64,000 bases of DNA from contig NZ_CP017244.1 in the NCBI RefSeq assembly GCF_001908375.1, forward strand, positions 1,674,001-1,738,000, read 5' to 3'. Position 1 is the stretch's first letter. Each line of letters begins with the position of its first letter. Of this stretch, positions 60,685-64,000 are shown one piece after another. The notes beneath the pieces were generated by a model. The model did not search any database and was not told the DNA's origin. It saw nothing but the letters and a program-made list of their open reading frames with translations. The DNA comes from Rhizobium etli 8C-3 (GTDB taxonomy: Bacteria > Pseudomonadota > Alphaproteobacteria > Rhizobiales > Rhizobiaceae). The position numbers and the translations under genes were made by a program.

Positions 60685-61069
60685 GATCCAGTCCTAGCAA
60701 TGTTCTGATCCGGCCGCTCGAAGACGGCCGCAGCAAGGACGTTCCAACGAGGCAAAAGGAGTCACTGCCGGCCCCAGTCCGGTGGAGACCATGTCCGGGC
60801 CGTTTGAACAGCTGAAGGTGGACGGCCTTCACTTGCGGTCCGAAGCGCCGCCAGGCGCAGGCAAAATCCGCTTTGTCCGCAATCTGGCCGAGAACCGTCT
60901 TCAGTCGACCCATGGACGAAGCCGCTCGCGCGGCACTGGCGCCCGTGGTGAAGGTGCAGCAATGATTTGAACGACGTGAATTTGCAGATGTGCGGTCCTG
61001 GCTGGCGATCGGGGTGTTTAACCTCAGACAGGAGGCTGCCTTGAGGCAGGAGAGGACGACCCCGAGCGG
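60685..61069. other. Intergenic region, possible debris
   Basis: No intact gene. Minus-strand frames such as TVLGQIADKADFACAWRRFGPQ look protein-like but match nothing I recognise. Together with the recombinase fragment on its right this looks like accessory-element debris. Confidence 0.35.
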
Positions 61070-61190
61070 ATGATCGAAGACATGCGTATCCGTGGGCTCG
61101 GCGACAGGCGCGGCAGGCCCATATTCGGACAATCAAGGATTTCGCCGGATTTTTCAAGCGATCACCAGATACGGCGACACCCGATGACCT
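61070..61190 (+). pseudogene. Tyrosine recombinase N-terminal fragment
   Basis: MIEDMRIRGLGD is followed, after a one-base frameshift, by HIRTIKDFAGFFKRSPDTATPDDLRA. Together this is the N-terminal SAM-like DNA-binding domain of integrases of the rhizobial accessory-element type (usual pattern: MIEDMxxRxLxxxTQxxYIRxVKxFAxFLxRSPDTAT). The sequence then diverges and there is no catalytic domain with R-H-R-Y. It is a dead piece of a mobile element. Confidence 0.65.
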
Positions 61191-61412
61191 GCGCGCCTGC
61201 CTTCCACGAAGGGGCCAGTTCGGCGAACCTTCGGCCCATGCCCGGCAATGCGACCCCGGCTGAAGCCTTGCCCAGCTCTCGGTGCCGGCGGCTGCGGCCG
61301 ACGCTTTGCAGACCCTCGGCAACGTTCTAAAATCCCGGTGGAAGCCCGAGACGATCGTGATCGGCCATCGCCTCATGGGTTCGCCAGTTGCCACCGATAT
61401 CACGGAGAGCGG
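61191..61412. other. Leader region of aldo/keto reductase gene
   Basis: About 220 bp between the recombinase fragment and the aldo/keto reductase gene. No gene was recognised; it contains the promoter of the two-gene unit downstream. Confidence 0.4.
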
Positions 61413-62336
61413 ATGCTGACGACACGTCGAATGCTGGTGCAGGCCTCCTTGGGTGTGATGGCCGCACTGAAGAATGTGCCGCCGCTCTTGGCACATGCCC
61501 AGGACCAGCGGCCGGTCACCCGCCGTATTCCTTCGACGGGCGAGGCGATTCCGGCCGTCGGACTTGGGACCTGGATCACCTTCAATGTCGGAGACGATCC
61601 GACGCTCAGGGACGAATGCGCGCAGGTCATGGCAGCCTTCTTCGAGGCCGGCGGGCGCATGATCGACTCCTCGCCCATGTACGGATCATCGCAGCCCGTC
61701 GTCGGCTATGGCCTGCAAAAGCTCGGTCAGCCGCCGGGGCTGTTTTCGGCGGAGAAGGTCTGGACGTCCTCGGGGGCCGACGGTCCAAACCAGATCGAGC
61801 GATCCCGCCGTTTCTGGAATGTGCCGCGCTTCGACCTCATTCAGGTTCACAACCTGCTTGCCTGGGAGGCGCATCTGCAAACGCTGTTCGCAATGAAGGC
61901 AGCTGGCTTGGTGCGCTATGTCGGGATTACGACCTCCGAAGGGCGCCGTCATGATCTTCTTGAACAGATCATGCGGCATGAGGCCGTCGATTTTGTACAA
62001 CTTACCTATAATATCATCGATCGCGAGGCGGAAGAGCGGATCCTGCCGCTGGCGGCCGAACGTGGAATTGCTGTGATCATCAACCGGCCCTTCCGGCAAG
62101 GCGCGCTGACGAGCCGGCTCGACGGCGAACCGATGCCCGCATGGGCAGCCGAAATTGGTGCATCGAGTTGGGCTCAGTTCCTGCTGAAGTTCATTCTCTC
62201 CCACCCGGCCGTCACCGTCGCGATCCCAGCCACGACACGTGTTGACCATGTGCGTGAGAACGTCGCGGCAGCGGCGGGCTTGTTGCCCGACGCTGTCACT
62301 CGCGAGCGCATGGCGGCCCATGTGCAGGAACTTTGA
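61413..62336 (+). CDS. Aldo/keto reductase with Tat-like leader
   Basis: A 307-residue aldo/keto reductase. The N-terminus has a twin-arginine-like leader (TTRRMLVQASLGVMAAL, then AHAQ), suggesting export. The barrel has PAVGLGTWITF, GGRMIDSSPMYGSSQPVVGYGL (catalytic Asp/Tyr), FSAEKVWTSSGA (Lys), FDLIQVHNLL (His), and late parts RGIAVIINRPFRQGAL and FILSHPAVTVAIPATTRVDHVRENV. It should reduce aldehydes or ketones, with the cofactor question open for an exported enzyme. It shares one base with the next gene. Confidence 0.85.
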   Translation: MLTTRRMLVQASLGVMAALKNVPPLLAHAQDQRPVTRRIPSTGEAIPAVGLGTWITFNVGDDPTLRDECAQVMAAFFEAGGRMIDSSPMYGSSQPVVGYGLQKLGQPPGLFSAEKVWTSSGADGPNQIERSRRFWNVPRFDLIQVHNLLAWEAHLQTLFAMKAAGLVRYVGITTSEGRRHDLLEQIMRHEAVDFVQLTYNIIDREAEERILPLAAERGIAVIINRPFRQGALTSRLDGEPMPAWAAEIGASSWAQFLLKFILSHPAVTVAIPATTRVDHVRENVAAAAGLLPDAVTRERMAAHVQEL

Positions 62337-63019
62337 TGTCGGAATGGTGGACCTACAGCCTTGAGGATTTTCTGCTCTTTTCGCCACGCGTCTACTGGCG
62401 GATGTTCGAGTTGCACAATGCGATGGTCTGTCCACTACAGGCGCTCACACTGGTTTGCGGCCTTGTCATGCTTGCCCTTATCGTGCGACGGTCTCCTGCC
62501 TCTAGACGCTTCGTCGCGCTCGTACTTGCTATCCTTTGGGCCTTTGTCGGATGGTCTTTTCTATGGAACCGCTACGCGACAATAAACTGGGCCGCCGCTT
62601 ACCTTGCACCCGCATTTGCCGGTGAGGCACTGCTGCTCTTCGTCATCGGCACGCTGATTGACGGCCTTGTCTTTTGCCGGCGCGGACCCGCCGCGTGGAC
62701 GGGATATGCGCTTCTCGCCCTCGCGCTCGCCGGGCAGCCGCTGCTTGCGCCGCTGCAGGGACGGGCCTGGACCTCGTCCGAAATCTTTGGCGTCGCGCCC
62801 GATCCGACATCGATCGGAACGTTGGGCTTCCTGCTTCTTGCCCGCAGCAAGTTCTTGCCGCTGCTCCTTCCTATCCCCCTTCTCTGGTGTTCCTTGAGCG
62901 GCCTGACACTTATGAGCATGGGAGCGCCGGAGGCATGGGCATCTTTTGCGGCCGTAGCGCTCGCCCTCGCAGCCTGCATTGGAGCGATCATCAACGAGCG
63001 ACGACCGACCGCGAGATGA
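62336..63019 (+). CDS. DUF6064-type membrane protein
   Basis: A 227-residue protein with about six membrane segments, opening MSEWWTYSLEDFLLFSPRVYWRMFELHN. It contains ATINWAAAYLAPAFAGEALLLF, APDPTSIGTLGFLLLA and LPLLLPIPLLWCSLSGLTLMSMGAPEAW, the regular pattern of DUF6064. The function is unknown. The ATG lies in a TGATG overlap with the aldo/keto reductase stop, so the pair is an operon. Confidence 0.82.
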   Translation: MSEWWTYSLEDFLLFSPRVYWRMFELHNAMVCPLQALTLVCGLVMLALIVRRSPASRRFVALVLAILWAFVGWSFLWNRYATINWAAAYLAPAFAGEALLLFVIGTLIDGLVFCRRGPAAWTGYALLALALAGQPLLAPLQGRAWTSSEIFGVAPDPTSIGTLGFLLLARSKFLPLLLPIPLLWCSLSGLTLMSMGAPEAWASFAAVALALAACIGAIINERRPTAR

Positions 63020-63141
63020 TTGCGATGCCGTTGCGTGAAGGATGGCACTCTCCAGCGCCGCCCGCCAGTGGAGAGCGCCGTGAGTAGGCCATCGCGACAG
63101 CGTATCAATTTTGTCCGGGCAACCGACCGAGATTTGCAGGC

Positions 63142-63744
63142 TCACGATCCATCGAATCGTTCAAGCATTTTCTCAAGCTGAACATTCTGTAAACGCAGCT
63201 TGTGCGCCAACTGGCTTCTCAGTTGCCTGATCTCCTCGTCCAGGCTTGCCACCTCATCGAAGAAACCATCTCGACGGGAGGAGGATTGCGCGCCCTGGTC
63301 GCTCCTTGCGACAGCAGTGCTCTTCGAAACCAAGTCGGCGCGGGGCGTCTTCGTGCGGCCCAGCCGCTTTGTCCGCGGTGTTCGTGGAGACTTTCCACTT
63401 GGCCGGCCTTCCTGCATCAACGTGTCGCCAAGGGATCGGCTAGTTTCATGACGAGCAGGGCTCTGGACCCCTTCACCATCCCTTGGCCGCGAGACTGACG
63501 GAGGGCCATTAAGATCGCTGTCGGGTTCAGCTGAAGTCGGCCTTGCCAGTGGATCAACGGCGGGATTGTCATCGTGGTCAGCACCACCGGATACTTCCGT
63601 TGAGTTTGACGAAAGAGCCGAGGTCTGTCGTATGCCGCTTTCGCCTGCCACCCTATCGGCATCATCTCCAACGGAGCTCTCTGGTGTTTCTATCGGCCGC
63701 CTTCGCGAAGCCAACTGAGCAAGGAATTTCCATGGTGTTTTCAT
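63142..63744 (-). CDS. SyrB-like hypothetical protein with C-terminal coiled coil
   Basis: A 200-residue hydrophilic protein: a low-complexity, probably disordered front (Ser/Asp/Arg-rich, containing GKSPRTPRTKRLGRTKTPRADL) and a C-terminal helical block VASLDEEIRQLRSQLAHKLRLQNVQLEKMLERF. That block matches the one at the end of the next protein (63863-64000), so the two are paralogues. The AT-hook-like basic tract is similar to SyrB-type rhizobial regulators. The role is uncertain. Confidence 0.65.
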   Translation of the reverse strand: MKTPWKFLAQLASRRRPIETPESSVGDDADRVAGESGIRQTSALSSNSTEVSGGADHDDNPAVDPLARPTSAEPDSDLNGPPSVSRPRDGEGVQSPARHETSRSLGDTLMQEGRPSGKSPRTPRTKRLGRTKTPRADLVSKSTAVARSDQGAQSSSRRDGFFDEVASLDEEIRQLRSQLAHKLRLQNVQLEKMLERFDGS

Positions 63745-63862
63745 AGTGCTTCAACCTCGAGCAATCCGCAGCAGGGCGTTGCCGCAGCTTTAGATCCGGC
63801 CCCCGACTGAGGCTGGCCGGATCTCTACTGTCGATCTCCCGGCCGAGCCCCATGCTTGTCGA

Positions 63863-64000
63863 TCAGACGAGCCCGAGCCGCTTGCGCAGATCGGTATTTT
63901 CCGCGCGAAGCTTATCTGCGAGGGTTTTTCGAAGCCTTTTATTCTCTTCTTCAAGCTGAGTAAGCTCTGCAACCTCATCAAGAGCCGCTAACGGCGCCTT
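63863..64000 (-). CDS. SyrB-like protein, C-terminal part only (window edge)
   Basis: The last 45 codons of a minus-strand gene entering the window from the right. The sequence includes ALDEVAELTQLEEENKRLRK and TLADKLRAENTDLRKRLGLV before the stop. The QLEEENKRLRKTLADKLRAEN coiled coil is the common C-terminus of rhizobial SyrB-like proteins. The start is outside the window. It lies 118 bp upstream of its paralogue. Confidence 0.7.
   Translation of the reverse strand, partial: KAPLAALDEVAELTQLEEENKRLRKTLADKLRAENTDLRKRLGLV

Noticed and set aside
1..64000. CRISPR arrays, tRNA or rRNA genes
   Set aside because: No regularly spaced repeats of 25-40 bp and no cloverleaf or rRNA-like segments were seen in reading the window.

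Overview
The window looks like chromosome or a large replicon of a Rhizobiaceae alphaproteobacterium (Rhizobium/Sinorhizobium/Agrobacterium type). The evidence is a complete rhizobial erythritol locus, an alpha-r14 (NfeR1-like) anti-Shine-Dalgarno small RNA, DUF1127 mini-proteins, SyrB-like proteins at the right edge, high GC, many ABC transporters and an EcfG-type stress promoter. No tRNA, rRNA or CRISPR array was seen.

Layout. 1-3.7 kb: a sugar ABC transporter operon (minus strand) with overlapping operator palindromes upstream. 3.7-8.0 kb: a degenerate alpha-r14-like RNA, a DUF1127 gene, a stress-type promoter driving two small genes, an L,D-transpeptidase, a RibD/DHFR-like protein and an LldD-type flavoprotein. 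8.7-10.6 kb: a complete group II intron (class C by its site) inserted directly behind a rho-independent terminator. 11-17.5 kb: a homocysteine S-methyltransferase, a polar amino-acid ABC transporter with a divergent Lrp/AsnC regulator, a small membrane protein and an orphan binding protein. 17.9-35.7 kb: class II aldolase and the polyol/erythritol region. Minus strand: DUF2291, eryE, eryF, eryG, DeoR regulator, FGGY kinase, GlpD-like dehydrogenase. Plus strand: eryA-eryB-eryC-eryD, then eryR-tpiB-rpiB. Together these import erythritol, phosphorylate and oxidise it, and isomerise the product to D-erythrose-4-phosphate. 35.9-41.1 kb: small proteins, a cold-shock gene, a cupin, an MFS exporter, a broken HxlR regulator and the canonical alpha-r14 RNA beside a second, shortened DUF1127 gene.

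41.2-58.9 kb is the most interesting part. It holds a membrane protein, a branched-chain-type ABC importer (five genes), a MarR regulator, a molybdenum hydroxylase (FAD subunit plus a fused 2Fe-2S/Mo subunit), a 6-hydroxynicotinate-reductase-like Fe-S protein, an ApbE-like UPF0280 protein, two tandem DUF1185 proteins, an enamidase-like amidohydrolase and a ferredoxin-NADP reductase. The gene set reads as an oxidise-then-reduce-then-hydrolyse route for an N-heteroaromatic acid such as nicotinate. I found six copies of an 18-bp near-palindrome (consensus about TNATTCGTATRCAAAYRA), one in front of each of the six transcription units of this cluster, including the membrane protein and marR itself. 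This defines a self-contained MarR regulon by sequence alone.

59-64 kb: an ECF sigma factor with a SnoaL-like tail overlapping an SDR gene, the frameshifted N-terminus of a tyrosine recombinase, an aldo/keto reductase with a Tat-like leader, a DUF6064 membrane protein and two SyrB-like coiled-coil proteins, the last cut by the window edge.
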